Source of the DNA: Phycisphaerales bacterium UBA2266
GTDB lineage: Bacteria > Planctomycetota > Phycisphaerae > Sedimentisphaerales > Anaerobacaceae
Direction: 5' to 3'
Assembly: GCA_002347125.1 (NCBI GenBank)
Contig: DDXG01000297.1
Coordinates: 1-9,537 of the forward strand
DNA length: 9,537 nt
How positions within the stretch are numbered: the stretch's first letter is position 1; each line of letters starts with the position of its first letter. Positions 1-6,921 of the stretch are shown here, piece by piece. The translations under genes and the position numbers were made by a program. Under the pieces are notes generated by a model. That model had not been told where the DNA came from. It was given only the letters and a program-made list of their open reading frames with translations, and searched no databases.

Positions 1-1
1 A

Positions 2-541
2 TCCGATGAAGCCTTGGCCCGCCTGGCCCAACAGGCTTTTAACTGCTCATGGCTGCGGGTCTACACCAACCCGGACATTGTCGGCGTCGAACTGGCCGGG
101 GCCATGAAGAACATCATCGCCATCGCCGCGGGTATCGTCGACGGCATCGGCGCCGGCGACAATGCCAAGGCCGCCCTGCTCAGCCGAGGCCTGATTGAAA
201 TCACGCGCCTGGGACTGGCCATGGGCGCCCGTCCACAGACCTTCGCGGGCCTGACCGGCCTGGGCGACCTTGTCACAACCTGCATCTCCCCGATGGGACG
301 CAACCGCTCCTTCGGCCAGCGAATCGGCCAGGGTTGGACCGTCGCACAGGCCCGCTCCGTCAATGAATCCGTCGTCGAAGGTATCGCCACCTGCCGGTCC
401 GTGGTTGAACTCGCCGCCCGATACGGCGTCGAGGTCCCGATAACCAGCGCGATCCACGAAATCCTCTTCCAGGGCAAGAGCGTTCCCCAGGCCATCCACG
501 ACCTTATGAGCCGCGAGCTCAAGGCCGAGTGGGCCTTCTGA
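2..541 (+). CDS. gpsA: Glycerol-3-phosphate dehydrogenase [NAD(P)+], C-terminal part (5' end outside window)
   Basis: GpsA reduces dihydroxyacetone phosphate to sn-glycerol 3-phosphate in the cytoplasm, the first step of bacterial phospholipid synthesis. Only the last 179 codons are present; the family is usually about 330 residues, so roughly the NAD-binding Rossmann half is missing on the left. What remains is the all-helical substrate domain. The stretch GVELAGAMKN carries the family's catalytic lysine (codon 107-109). It is followed by the typical IVDGIGAGDNAKAALLSRG segment, the GLGDLVTTC segment, and GRNRSFG, whose Arg-Asn pair (codons 299-304) matches the substrate-binding RN of the family. 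The end, SRELKAEWAF, is also family-like. The frame is open from base 2, so the TTG at 14 is an internal codon and not a start. A terminator-like hairpin and a 352-bp gap follow, so gpsA is probably transcribed separately from the pilus genes. Confidence 0.96.
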   Translation, partial: SDEALARLAQQAFNCSWLRVYTNPDIVGVELAGAMKNIIAIAAGIVDGIGAGDNAKAALLSRGLIEITRLGLAMGARPQTFAGLTGLGDLVTTCISPMGRNRSFGQRIGQGWTVAQARSVNESVVEGIATCRSVVELAARYGVEVPITSAIHEILFQGKSVPQAIHDLMSRELKAEWAF

Positions 542-626
542 CGGCCCGCCCGAAGAGCCCGATAAACGGTGTTCTTTAGGCTCCAGAACGCACCCTCTCC
601 TTCCGCCGCGGCGGCCATCGTCTGAC

Positions 627-647
627 GCCCGCTTATGCGCGGCTTTT
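627..647 (+). terminator. Candidate intrinsic terminator downstream of gpsA
   Basis: Bases 627-632 (GCCCGC) pair with 637-643 (GCGCGGC) around a TTAT loop, with one bulged C at 640, and TTTT follows directly at 644-647. That gives a six-pair GC-rich stem plus a short T-run about 85 bp after the gpsA stop. The T-run is short and the stem has a bulge, so termination may be partial. A second weak hairpin (571-575 with 585-589) lies closer to gpsA but has no T-run. Confidence 0.4.
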
Positions 648-674
648 CAGGACCGGTAACACGCCCGGCTTCCA

Positions 675-703
675 CATCCGGCCTGCCCGAGACCCATCCG
701 GCC
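675..703 (+). repeat. 9-bp direct repeat CATCCGGCC, two copies 20 bp apart
   Basis: CATCCGGCC occurs at 675-683 and again at 695-703. The spacing is 20 bp start to start, close to two helical turns, so both copies would face the same side of the DNA. The second copy ends 16 bp before the proposed -35 box of the pilus operon promoter. The position suits an activator site, but the region is GC-rich and a chance repeat is possible. No regulator family can be named. Confidence 0.3.
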
Positions 704-719
704 ATACGGCCGCTGGCGT

Positions 720-749
720 TTGGCTGGGGACTCATTAGTTTCATATATT
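720..749 (+). promoter_or_regulatory. Candidate sigma70-type promoter of the pil operon
   Basis: TTGGCT (720-725) and TATATT (744-749) are separated by 18 bp. The -10 lies in an AT-rich island (about 735-753) that stands out from the GC-rich surroundings. Transcription would begin near 756-758, leaving a 5' untranslated leader of about 137 nt before pilM. It is the best promoter match between gpsA and pilM. I did not see a convincing sigma54 (GG-N10-GC) element, although pilus genes in some bacteria use one. Confidence 0.45.
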
Positions 750-855
750 ATAGTTGGCGTCCGCTCCGCGAGGACCGCAGCGGCCACGAGAAGTCTGTCT
801 CTTGCCTTTCGAATGGGGTGGGCAACGCCCGGTTTTGCGGCAGCCCGACGGTAAC

Positions 856-885
856 GAGACTCATCGACAGTCTCAAAGGATGGTG
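856..885 (+). promoter_or_regulatory. Leader hairpin abutting the pilM ribosome-binding region
   Basis: GAGACT (856-861) and AGTCTC (869-874) form a perfect six-pair stem with a seven-base loop. The next bases are AAAGGA (875-880) and GGTG (882-885), the two candidate Shine-Dalgarno sequences for pilM. AAAGGA lies 13 nt from the ATG at 894, which is long; GGTG lies 8 nt away, which is better. The hairpin would sit inside the ribosome footprint and could affect initiation. The left arm could instead pair with GTCTC at 797-801, giving two mutually exclusive folds. No known riboswitch consensus was recognised. Confidence 0.35.
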
Positions 886-893
886 CCATCGCA

Positions 894-1829
894 ATGGGTT
901 GGTTCTGGGCAAATCACACGCTCCCGATCGGGGTGGACCTTGCCGGCGACGGTCTGAGGCTCATCCAGCTCAAACAGACCGGCAGCGGTGTGCGCCTCAT
1001 TGCCGGCCGAAGCGTCCCCAGACCCGATACCATCCCGCTGGGCAGTGCCGAGTGGCAACACTGGGCCATCCAGGCCATCCACGAGGCCATGGCCGACCGA
1101 CGATTCAAAGGCCGCAAGGTCATCGCCGCCATGCCCGCCTCCGACGTGTATATTGACCTCCTACGGGCCCCGAAGGTCGACCATGCCGGCCTCGAACGCG
1201 CCGTCCTGACCCGGATTGAGAACAGACTCCCATTCGACCCCGCCAACGCCCTGGTCCGCTGCCTGCCCGCCGAGAACGACCACGTCATCGCCGTCGCCAC
1301 CAATCGCACCATGATCGACCGCCATCTGGCCATCTACGAAAAGGCCGCCCTGATGCTCAACTCGATATGCATCTGGCCCGTGGCCCTGGCCAACTGCTAC
1401 ACGAGGTTCTTCGGCCGGCGGCAAAGCGACCTCCAGGCCGTCGTCCTCCTGCTCGACATCGAGCCGGCTTGCGCCAATGTCGTCATCTGCCGCCACAAGA
1501 ACCTACTCCTCGCTCGTTCCACCCCCCTCGGCACAAATGACCTCCATGATGAAAAAGCCCTCAACCGGCTCGTCCTTGAACTCAACGCCTGCCGGCATCA
1601 GTTCGCCGCCGCCTACAAGAACACGCGTATCGAACGCCTCATTTTCGTCAGCGGCCAGGCCGTCGACGCCGCCCTCTGTGCCGAAATCGCCAGACAACTC
1701 GACATGCGGGCCCAGATGGGGGACTGCCTGCGGGCCGTAACCGCCGCCGATGTCTTCAAGTGTGGAATCGATAGAAGAAGCTCGAACATCAATTGGGCTA
1801 CCGCCTTCGGCTTGAGCCTTTCGCAGTAG
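894..1829 (+). CDS. pilM: Type IV pilus assembly protein PilM (actin-like)
   Basis: PilM is a cytoplasmic protein with the FtsA/actin fold. It binds the N-terminal tail of PilN and helps connect the alignment complex to the motor. This copy has 311 residues, somewhat short for the family (about 350). It opens with a phosphate-1-like segment, IGVDLAGDGLRLIQL (12-26), then the family's EN-LPFDP-type motif (109-116), a phosphate-2-like strand LLLDIEPACANVVI (185-198), an adenosine-like segment FVSGQAVD (251-258), and the usual ending, ATAFGLSLSQ. The second and third motifs deviate from the normal glycine-rich forms, so nucleotide binding is uncertain. The ATG at 894 is preceded by GGTG with 8-nt spacing and puts the first motif at the usual place. 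It is the first gene of the operon, with 29 bp to pilN. The assignment rests on these motifs and on its place before pilN-pilO. Confidence 0.88.
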   Translation: MGWFWANHTLPIGVDLAGDGLRLIQLKQTGSGVRLIAGRSVPRPDTIPLGSAEWQHWAIQAIHEAMADRRFKGRKVIAAMPASDVYIDLLRAPKVDHAGLERAVLTRIENRLPFDPANALVRCLPAENDHVIAVATNRTMIDRHLAIYEKAALMLNSICIWPVALANCYTRFFGRRQSDLQAVVLLLDIEPACANVVICRHKNLLLARSTPLGTNDLHDEKALNRLVLELNACRHQFAAAYKNTRIERLIFVSGQAVDAALCAEIARQLDMRAQMGDCLRAVTAADVFKCGIDRRSSNINWATAFGLSLSQ

Positions 1830-1858
1830 TCCCGACCCACGAAGAACCGGAGCACATT

Positions 1859-2554
1859 ATGCTCAACATAAACTTCGTCCCGGACGATTACGTCCAGAAC
1901 ACCGAATCCAGGCGGACCAACCTGCTGTGCCTGCTCCTGCTCGTGCTCGTGATGGCGGGCCTTGTCGGCTCCTTCGCGATCATCAAGGTGCGTCAGCGGG
2001 CCTGCGCCGCCGAGGAGACGATGGTCGGCGAGAAAATGGCCGCCATCCAGAAAGCCATCACTCAGTTCGAACAGCTCCAGGTCAAGCGCAAGGAAATGAT
2101 GAAGAACGCGCTGACCACCGCCGAGTTGCTCGAACCCGTGCCGCGAAGTGTCCTGCTGGCCTCGCTGACGAACAATTTGCCCTCCGGCGCCAGCCTTTCA
2201 AAGCTCAGGCTCATCCAGAAGCAGTCCAAGACGCCGCCGCCGCCGAGTCCCGCGCCCGGCGCCAAGCCCGCCACTCCCGAACCGGCGGCCTCCCCTGAGA
2301 AGCTCATCGAGACTCACATCGACATCGAGGGCGTGGCGCCAAGCGATCTCCAGGTGGCCTCCTACATCGAAAGCCTCGGCCGGTCCACCCTTCTACAGAA
2401 CGTCGCCCTCGTCGAATCGACCGAGCAGTCCATCGACGACACCAAGTTCCGCCGGTTCAAACTCACCGCCATGCTCCGAAAAGAAGTGCAACTGACCAAA
2501 GAGGACATCGACGAGATCCGATCCAAGGCCCAAGACACCGTATGGAGGTTCTGA
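1859..2554 (+). CDS. pilN: Type IV pilus inner-membrane alignment protein PilN
   Basis: PilN is a bitopic inner-membrane protein that pairs with PilO and binds PilM through its short cytoplasmic tail. The 231-residue product begins MLNINFVPDDY, matching the conserved N-terminal 'INLLP' PilM-docking motif. A transmembrane helix follows at about 21-42, then a periplasmic coiled coil at about 46-82 and a ferredoxin-like domain from about 98 to 209. A proline-rich linker (125-147, beginning TPPPPSPAPG) interrupts the ferredoxin-like part. The frame is open upstream to 1793, inside pilM, but the ATG at 1859 is preferred: CGGAG at 1848-1852 lies 6 nt before it and the docking motif then starts at residue 3. 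It is followed by a charged C-terminal tail. The 64-bp gap to pilO holds no obvious promoter. Confidence 0.88.
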   Translation: MLNINFVPDDYVQNTESRRTNLLCLLLLVLVMAGLVGSFAIIKVRQRACAAEETMVGEKMAAIQKAITQFEQLQVKRKEMMKNALTTAELLEPVPRSVLLASLTNNLPSGASLSKLRLIQKQSKTPPPPSPAPGAKPATPEPAASPEKLIETHIDIEGVAPSDLQVASYIESLGRSTLLQNVALVESTEQSIDDTKFRRFKLTAMLRKEVQLTKEDIDEIRSKAQDTVWRF

Positions 2555-2618
2555 CCTTCACGGACGGCCGCGGCGACGGTTCACCCAAATACCATCGAAC
2601 CTCAGTGAGGACACTGCC

Positions 2619-3155
2619 ATGTCAAGTGGTTTTCGAAAACTGATAGCCTTCACACTGATCATCGGCGTCACCGCCGCCGGGTATCAGTTCATGATCAGGC
2701 CCGCCAACGCCCATCTTACTCAGTCCAAGGCCCGCGTGCAGGCCAAACTCGCCAAGCTCGCCGAGTTCGAACAGGCCACTGTCGCCGCCGAGGACCTCAC
2801 CAAGCAACTGGGCCAGCTCGAGGACGCCATCCGCTTCTTCGAAAGCCGGCTGCCTCCGAGCAATGAGATTCACAAAGTGCTCGAACAAGTCACCCTGATC
2901 GCGCAGAAACAGGGACTCCACGCCAAGAGCATCAGAACGCTGGAAATGAAGGACAACAGCGGATACGTGGAACAACCCCTCAAGATGGAGTTGCAGGGCA
3001 ACTTTCGCGCCTTCTACTGCTTCCTGCTCGAACTCGAGAAACTCCAGCGCATCACCAAAGTCCGTGAACTGCGGCTCGACAAGAAGACCGACGCCGCCGG
3101 CCTGATCGCGGCCGACTTCATCGTAAGCATATTCTTCCAGAACCAGAAGAACTGA
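2619..3155 (+). CDS. pilO: Type IV pilus inner-membrane alignment protein PilO
   Basis: PilO is the partner of PilN. Their periplasmic domains form heterodimers that span towards PilP and the secretin. The 178-residue product has a short cytoplasmic N-terminus, one transmembrane helix at about 8-25, a long alanine-, lysine- and leucine-rich coiled coil (about 30-78), and a ferredoxin-like domain from about 83 to 173. That domain contains the family-typical segment around FRAFYCFLLELEKLQRI (129-145), in which a fold strand and helix precede the conserved Arg-Ile. The ATG at 2619 has GTGAGG at 2605-2610, 8 nt upstream. It lies between pilN and the PilP-like gene, the canonical M-N-O-P order. 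Sequence identity to well-studied PilO is probably low, so the call depends partly on architecture and context. Confidence 0.85.
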   Translation: MSSGFRKLIAFTLIIGVTAAGYQFMIRPANAHLTQSKARVQAKLAKLAEFEQATVAAEDLTKQLGQLEDAIRFFESRLPPSNEIHKVLEQVTLIAQKQGLHAKSIRTLEMKDNSGYVEQPLKMELQGNFRAFYCFLLELEKLQRITKVRELRLDKKTDAAGLIAADFIVSIFFQNQKN

Positions 3156-3201
3156 ATCACCCTGCTCCGACGCAGGGCGACCTACATCAAGGAGAAACGC
3201 C

Positions 3202-3888
3202 ATGTTGTCCTTCCAACGTGAAGCCGACCCCGCCGGCCGGCCCAAGACGCCGGACCCAGATGCCAACGCCGCCGATCAGGAGTACGTCAGTGTCAAGTCC
3301 AAAGGCGACAGCGTCCGCCGAAGCACCGGCATCGTCGTCATCCTCTTCGCCGCCGGGCTGATTGGTCTGTGGTTTATGATCCAGAAAAGTACGCCCGAAA
3401 CCGCCTCCGCCGAGGCCGACGTCGGCGAGCAAGCCCGAATTGAGACCGCCATCTCGCAGTTGACCGGCCTCAAATCTGAAATGCTCACCAAGATGGACAC
3501 CGTTCTCAACCGTCTCTACGAGTTCTCCGACGTCCAGCAGGTCGAGGTGGGCGAACTGGCCAAGAACCCGTTCGAGATGCAAATCTTCGGCGCCGATACG
3601 GCCGAGCCCACGGTCCTCAACGACGGCAACATGGATCTCCTGGCCGTCCACCGACAGAGGGCCACACGCCGAGCCGCCGACCTCCAGCTTCAAAGCATCA
3701 TCCACGGCAACGCCGATAACGCGGCCGACTTCTGCATGATCAACACGGAAGTCCTCAAGACCGGCGCCCGTATTGATGAATTCGTCGTCCGCGACATCAC
3801 CCGGACACAAGTCGTGCTTGCCTGGGCCCCCAAAGACGCCGATATACAACATGAGGAGATTCAGGTCGTCCTGAAACTGGCAGAATGA
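3202..3888 (+). CDS. PilP/GspC-like bitopic periplasmic protein of the pilus alignment complex
   Basis: The 228-residue product occupies the PilP position after pilO. It has a polar, proline-containing cytoplasmic N-terminus (1-40), one transmembrane helix (about 44-60, IVVILFAAGLIGLWFMI), a helical or coiled stretch (about 75-118), an NPF motif (122-124), and a C-terminal domain (about 155-210). In that domain, FCMINTEVLKTGARIDEF and VVRDITRTQVVLAW resemble the small beta-barrel of PilP, GspC and GspB, which contacts the secretin. Classical PilP is a lipoprotein with a Cys lipobox; none is present here, so the anchor resembles GspC. The ATG at 3202 has a strong AAGGAGA at 3189-3195. The stop overlaps the pilB start by 4 bp (ATGA), which implies translational coupling. 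The role as the link to the secretin is inferred from position and the C-terminal fold pattern. Confidence 0.65.
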   Translation: MLSFQREADPAGRPKTPDPDANAADQEYVSVKSKGDSVRRSTGIVVILFAAGLIGLWFMIQKSTPETASAEADVGEQARIETAISQLTGLKSEMLTKMDTVLNRLYEFSDVQQVEVGELAKNPFEMQIFGADTAEPTVLNDGNMDLLAVHRQRATRRAADLQLQSIIHGNADNAADFCMINTEVLKTGARIDEFVVRDITRTQVVLAWAPKDADIQHEEIQVVLKLAE

Positions 3889-5774
3889 GAACGCCGTTTT
3901 TCCGCACCAAATACTCGGACCTTGCGGGCCGGGACGGTTCACCCGTGAATCGCCCCGACGCCCCCTTTGCATCCTCCGAGGATGACGGCATTGCCGGACT
4001 CAGCGAACTCTACAGCCCCGAAGACTCCTGCGAGGCCCGCGTTCACGACATCGCTGATATCCTCCTCGAAGACGGGGGGCTCTCCCCGGAGGCCTTCACG
4101 CGGGCCCGCCAACTCCAGTCCGATAACCCCGCCGCCGACCTGGCCGCCCTGTTGATTGACGCCCGTCTGGCCGGCCGGGAAGAGGTCCTCAAAGCCAAGG
4201 CCCAACTCTACGACATGGAGTTCCGTCGGGTCGGCCCGGACGACGTCGATCCGGCGGCCTTCGAGAAGCTCGACACCGACACAATCCGCAATCTCTCGGT
4301 CATGCCCGTGGCCGTAGAGGGCGATACGCTGCTCGTGGCCACATCCGAGCCCGGCAACATCTTCGCCATCGAGAGCGTTCGCAACAAGGCGCAGATGCCT
4401 CTGCGGGTGGTCGTCTGCTGCCCGGAAGACATCGACGCCGCCTGCGGCCGCTTCAAGAATGACGCCAACGATTACAACGTCGACGACATCATCAGCGACA
4501 TGACCGACGTCGAAGTCGTCCAGGACCAGGACAAGGACTTCGCCGAAGACCTCGAAAAGATGGCCGGTCAGTCCCCCGTCATCAAGTTCGTCAACTACCT
4601 CATCAGCAACGCCATCCGCGAAGGCGCCAGCGACATCCACATCGAGCCTAAGGAAAAGCACACCAAGATCCGCTACCGCATCGACGGCGTCCTGTTTGAG
4701 GCCATGCAGTCGCCCCCGAAGATGCACCCCGCCATCGTCTCCCGAATCAAGGTCATGGCCAATCTCGACATCTCCGAACGCCGTCTTCCCCAGGATGGCA
4801 AGATTTCCGTTATCGTTGCCTCGCGGGAGGTTGATCTGCGCGTCTCGACCCTGCCAACCAGCATGGGCGAGAAGGTCGTCATCCGCGTCCTCGATAGCCG
4901 GTCGATCCTCCGCGGCCTCAACCAGTTGGGCATGGAGCCCGACACCTGCGCCGAGTTCGAGAACCAGGTGTCTCTGCCTCACGGCATCCTCCTCGTCACA
5001 GGACCCACCGGCTCGGGCAAAAGCACCACCCTCTACTCCGCCCTGGCCCAGATGGACGGCGACCGGCTCAATGTCTCCACGGTCGAGGACCCCGTCGAGT
5101 ACAAGCTGGAGTTCTGTAACCAGGTCCAAGCCAATGATAAGATCGGCCTGACCTTCGCCTCCGCTCTGCGGAGCCTCTTGCGACAGGACCCCGACGTCAT
5201 CATGATCGGCGAGATCCGCGATCACGAAACCGCCAAGATCGCCGTCCAGGCGGCTCTGACCGGCCACCTCGTACTCTCAACCCTGCATACCAACGACGCC
5301 GCCGCCAGCGTTACGCGACTGGTCAACATCGGCGTCGATCCCTATCTGATCGCCGCATCCCTCAATGCCGTACTGGCCCAGCGGCTCGTTCGCCGAATCT
5401 GCCCCAAGTGCAACCAGACAACCGCCGTACCTGAAGCCTTGCGGAGCACGCTCGAAGCCGCCGGGCTCAACCCCGCTGAAATGGTCCGGGGCGCCGGCTG
5501 CGAGGCTTGCCGACATTCCGGCTATTCCGGCCGGGTGGGCATATACGAACTGCTCGTCGTGGACGACCCCTTCCGCGACATGATCAACGCGGATCCCTCC
5601 GTCACCAACATGCGCCGGGCCTTTCGGCAGAGCGGTCGGGCAAGCCTCTTTGACGACGGCATGCACAAAGTCGCCCAGGAACTGACCACCGTCGACGAAG
5701 TCCTGCGCGTGACCCGGGCCAATGCCCCGGCCGACGAAGAGTCTTCAACCAATCAGAAGAGCACAACAGTGTAA
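3885..5774 (+). CDS. pilB: Type IV pilus extension ATPase PilB (GspE family)
   Basis: PilB is the hexameric cytoplasmic AAA-like ATPase that powers pilin addition through PilC. The 629-residue product has a disordered first 45 residues, a helical MshEN-like region (about 52-115), an alpha/beta N1 domain (about 128-190), an acidic linker, and the catalytic core. The core shows SNAIREGASDIHIEP (241-255), Walker A GPTGSGKST (373-381), Asp box VEDPVEY (400-406), Walker B LLRQDPDVIMIGEIRD with catalytic Glu443 (431-446), and the His box LSTLHTNDA. Four cysteines at 506, 509, 539 and 542 form the zinc-binding tetracysteine motif typical of PilB/GspE and absent from PilT. The start codon overlaps the previous gene (ATGA) with no clear Shine-Dalgarno, so it is probably coupled. 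pilT and pilC downstream support a pilus rather than a secretion role. The MshEN repeats look poor, so c-di-GMP binding is doubtful. Confidence 0.96.
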   Translation: MRTPFFRTKYSDLAGRDGSPVNRPDAPFASSEDDGIAGLSELYSPEDSCEARVHDIADILLEDGGLSPEAFTRARQLQSDNPAADLAALLIDARLAGREEVLKAKAQLYDMEFRRVGPDDVDPAAFEKLDTDTIRNLSVMPVAVEGDTLLVATSEPGNIFAIESVRNKAQMPLRVVVCCPEDIDAACGRFKNDANDYNVDDIISDMTDVEVVQDQDKDFAEDLEKMAGQSPVIKFVNYLISNAIREGASDIHIEPKEKHTKIRYRIDGVLFEAMQSPPKMHPAIVSRIKVMANLDISERRLPQDGKISVIVASREVDLRVSTLPTSMGEKVVIRVLDSRSILRGLNQLGMEPDTCAEFENQVSLPHGILLVTGPTGSGKSTTLYSALAQMDGDRLNVSTVEDPVEYKLEFCNQVQANDKIGLTFASALRSLLRQDPDVIMIGEIRDHETAKIAVQAALTGHLVLSTLHTNDAAASVTRLVNIGVDPYLIAASLNAVLAQRLVRRICPKCNQTTAVPEALRSTLEAAGLNPAEMVRGAGCEACRHSGYSGRVGIYELLVVDDPFRDMINADPSVTNMRRAFRQSGRASLFDDGMHKVAQELTTVDEVLRVTRANAPADEESSTNQKSTTV

Positions 5775-5813
5775 TTCAAGGACCCCGAACCGACGCCCGG
5801 AAGGAAGACAGAC

Positions 5814-6917
5814 ATGATGAATATCAAGCACATATTGGCCAACGCCATTGAGTACGGCGCCAGCGACGTCCACATCAACGTGGGCATGGCCCCGGTGCTC
5901 CGTAAGAACACCGAACTGGTCGATATGGAATTCCCGCCCATCAGCAATGAAGATGCCCGCGAGATGGTCCTGTCCATGGTGGGACCCGACATGTTCAAGA
6001 AGTTCCAGGAGAAATGCGACCTCGACTTCTCCACCACCATCGACGACGGCCACCGATTCCGCGTCAACGCTCATGTCCAGCGAGACACCATCGCCATGAG
6101 CTTTCGCGTCATCCCCAACAAGGTCTTCGACGTCGATGAGCTCCACCTGCCTCCCATTGTCCACGATCTGATCGACCTGCCGCGGGGACTCGTCCTTGTA
6201 ACCGGACACACAGGTTCGGGCAAGAGTACCTCCTTGGCCGCCATGATCGGCAGCATCAACAAGAAGTACGGAAAGCGCATCATCACGCTTGAAGACCCCA
6301 TCGAGTATCTGCTCGAAAACCACCGCAGCATGATCGAGCAGCGGGAAATCGGCAGCGACTGCCCCTCTTTTGCCTCCGGCCTCAAGCACGTCCTGCGCCA
6401 AGACCCCGACATCATCATGGTCGGCGAAATGCGGGACCTCGAAACCACCAGCTTCACCATCACCGCCGCCGAAACCGGCCACCTGGTCTTCAGCACATTG
6501 CACACGATCAACGCCTCCCAGACCATCGAACGTATCATCGATATCTACCCCGCCAGCCAGCAGAACCAGATTCGCGCCATGCTCGCCGGGACCCTCCAGG
6601 CCGTTATCAGCCAGACCCTCTTCAAGCGCATCGACAAGCCCGGCATGGTCCCCTGTATCGAGATACTGCTGTGCACCAGCGCCACACGGAACTGCATCCG
6701 CGAGAACCGTGTCTACGAAATCCCCAACATCATCGAGACCTCGCGCCGCCTCGGCATGCAGAGCCTCGACAACAGCATCGCCGACACCTACAACAAAGGC
6801 TACATTGACCGCGAGGAAGCTATCGCGCGTTCGACCAATCCCGGCAAAATGGACAAGATCCTGCCGGCCCGACAGCAATTAGAAGTCTCACGCAAACCCT
6901 CTCTGCTAAAGGTCTGA
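5814..6917 (+). CDS. pilT: Type IV pilus retraction ATPase PilT
   Basis: PilT is the hexameric ATPase that drives pilus disassembly, and hence twitching and DNA uptake in many bacteria. The product has 367 residues, close to the usual 345-380. It starts directly with the PAS-like N-terminal domain (ILANAIEYGASDVHINVG) and lacks the long N1 region and zinc motif of PilB. Motifs are Walker A GHTGSGKST (131-139, His in place of the common Pro), Asp box LEDPIEY, Walker B LRQDPDIIMVGEMRD with Glu205 (194-208), and His box VFSTLHTINA (225-234). ATRNCIRE (290-297) corresponds to the PilT-specific AIRNLIRE retraction motif with two substitutions, and MQSLDNSI lies near the end. Start codons at 5814 and 5817 are both possible; AAGGAAG at 5801-5807 favours 5814. 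It lies 39 bp after pilB and 14 bp before pilC. Confidence 0.94.
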   Translation: MMNIKHILANAIEYGASDVHINVGMAPVLRKNTELVDMEFPPISNEDAREMVLSMVGPDMFKKFQEKCDLDFSTTIDDGHRFRVNAHVQRDTIAMSFRVIPNKVFDVDELHLPPIVHDLIDLPRGLVLVTGHTGSGKSTSLAAMIGSINKKYGKRIITLEDPIEYLLENHRSMIEQREIGSDCPSFASGLKHVLRQDPDIIMVGEMRDLETTSFTITAAETGHLVFSTLHTINASQTIERIIDIYPASQQNQIRAMLAGTLQAVISQTLFKRIDKPGMVPCIEILLCTSATRNCIRENRVYEIPNIIETSRRLGMQSLDNSIADTYNKGYIDREEAIARSTNPGKMDKILPARQQLEVSRKPSLLKV

Positions 6918-6921
6918 ATCG

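Noticed and set aside
603..614. 12-bp perfect palindrome CCGCCGCGGCGG
   Set aside because: It is a pure GC dyad with no loop or T-run, in GC-rich DNA where such dyads are common; too little to call a site.
756..893. c-di-GMP riboswitch in the pilM leader
   Set aside because: Such riboswitches precede pilus genes in some bacteria, but the expected conserved blocks (GGGCAAACC-like and GACGCAAAGCC-like with a tetraloop-receptor) are not present.
635..1156. Plus-strand open frame crossing the gpsA-pilM gap into pilM
   Set aside because: It overlaps the well-supported pilM start in another frame and reads Arg/Pro/His-rich sequence without any domain; it also covers the promoter and leader.
1793..1858. 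Upstream start for pilN inside pilM
   Set aside because: It would put 22 unrelated residues before the conserved NINFVP PilM-docking motif; CGGAG with 6-nt spacing supports 1859.
3939..5267. Long minus-strand open frame of 442 codons opposite pilB
   Set aside because: It lies wholly opposite a gene with all PilB motifs. Its product is rich in Asp, Val and Gly with no recognisable domain, as expected from the antisense of GC-rich codons.
5745..6878. Minus-strand open frame of 377 codons opposite pilT
   Set aside because: It is a shadow of pilT: composition is biased to Asp, Gly and Val, and no motif or ribosome-binding site is visible.
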